DNA from: Telluribacter roseus | Lineage (GTDB): Bacteria > Bacteroidota > Bacteroidia > Cytophagales > Spirosomataceae | Assembly (NCBI RefSeq): GCF_017355915.2 | Contig: NZ_JAFEUV020000005.1 | Location: forward strand, 248,001-312,000 | Length of the DNA stretch: 64,000 bases | Direction of reading: 5' to 3' | Part shown: piece by piece, positions 63,661 through 64,000 of the stretch | Layout: each line of letters starts with the position of its first letter | Numbering within the stretch: position 1 is the first letter of the stretch | Notes under the pieces: model-generated | What the model was told of the DNA's origin: nothing | Seen by the model: the letters and a program-made list of their open reading frames with translations, nothing else | Databases searched by the model: none | Made by a program: the position numbers and the translations under genes

Positions 63661-64000
63661 TCAGGCCTGGCCATAACCTCCACCGCCGGGAGTTTCGATA
63701 ATCAGGCGCTCGCCCGGATGTACCTGCTTGCTGCAGATAGCGGGAGATTTTTCGAGTACTCCATCTTTATGGACAAAGGTAATGATAGAGGTCTTGCCCG
63801 CCTCCCCACCTTCCAGCCCGTAGGGGGAGAAATGGTTGTGTTGCCCGATGAGCGTTACGTCCAGGTTTTCCTTGAATTCAAATTCGCGGATAATTCCATC
63901 CCCGCCTTTCCATTTACCCGCTCCCCCTGATCCTGTCCGGATGCCAAACCTGCGCAGCCTTACCGGGTAGCGCCGTTCCAGCTCTTCCGGGTCGGTAATG
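63661..64000 (-). CDS. hydantoinase B/5-oxoprolinase C-terminus (partial)
   Basis: An open minus-strand frame enters from the right edge and stops at TGA (63661-63663), giving 112 residues. ITDPEELERRYPVRLRRFGI, RTGSGGAGKWKGGDGIIREF, SPYGLEGGEAG and the end TPGGGGYGQA are the C-terminal signature of the HyuB/hydantoinase B-5-oxoprolinase family, which opens 5-oxoproline or hydantoins with ATP. The start and any HyuA domain lie outside the window. It precedes the Nramp-like gene by 39 bases. Confidence 0.85.
   Translation of the reverse strand, partial: ITDPEELERRYPVRLRRFGIRTGSGGAGKWKGGDGIIREFEFKENLDVTLIGQHNHFSPYGLEGGEAGKTSIITFVHKDGVLEKSPAICSKQVHPGERLIIETPGGGGYGQA

Noticed and set aside
63652-63930. 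92-codon open frame on the + strand at the right edge
   Set aside because: The minus strand here encodes the recognisable hydantoinase B/5-oxoprolinase C-terminus.

Overview
The window looks like chromosomal DNA of a Bacteroidota, most likely a member of the Cytophagales (Spirosomataceae/Cytophagaceae-like); the genus cannot be told from sequence alone. Reasons: Bacteroidota-type promoters (TTG about 20 bases before TAnnTTTG), almost no Shine-Dalgarno sequences, a SusA-like neopullulanase, DUF1460, DUF4136, DUF2452 and OmpA lipoproteins, a TonB-dependent receptor, a mitochondrial-type aconitase, and the thrS-infC-rpmI-rplT block. No rRNA, tRNA, CRISPR array, insertion sequence or prophage was seen. 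Both window edges cut through genes.

Layout. 1-8.3 kb: two large exported proteins that look like TIM-barrel glycoside hydrolases and share a Cys-bracketed N-terminal module; they flank small unknown genes and an intergenic stretch rich in hairpins. 8.3-12.5 kb: an SDR, a DUF4136 lipoprotein and a beta-barrel; an operon of a histone-deacetylase-like hydrolase, an unknown protein and a secreted PPC-domain protein; a DUF6580 membrane protein; a DinB protein. 12.5-15.7 kb: a possible small RNA and a two-component system, followed by a tandem, degenerate second copy of the kinase core. 16-26.5 kb: an osmotic-stress group (OtsA-OtsB fusion, DUF1460 protein, MscS channel) and a maltodextrin group (periplasmic GH13 lipoprotein, SLC45-like MFS transporter, divergent SusA-like GH13). 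26.6-33.4 kb: DinB protein, Xre-RES toxin-antitoxin pair, TPR protein, TspO-like membrane protein, outer-membrane barrel and OmpA lipoprotein.

33.8-46.3 kb is a long minus-strand run: glucose dehydrogenase-like SDR, dnaK, DUF937-like protein, rplT, rpmI, infC, thrS, TPR lipoprotein, RlmI-like methyltransferase, an exported unknown protein, an EVE-domain protein and DUF2452. 46.4-50.9 kb: menE, an unknown protein, an XRE-S24 regulator with a dead protease domain, and an aldehyde dehydrogenase. 51-55.9 kb: a minus-strand operon topA-sir2-aldo/keto reductase-folD. 56-64 kb: aconitase, two paralogous exported proteins, a TonB-dependent receptor, and an Nramp-fold transporter that lacks the usual metal ligands and lies directly downstream of a hydantoinase B/5-oxoprolinase gene.

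The most interesting signals are that Nramp-like/oxoprolinase pair, the kinase-core duplication with an intact phospho-accepting His but a ruined ATP site, the Cys-bracketed module of the two hydrolase-like proteins, the ATGGTGT-plus-hairpin elements between genes, and a strong local excess of the palindrome GGTACC.
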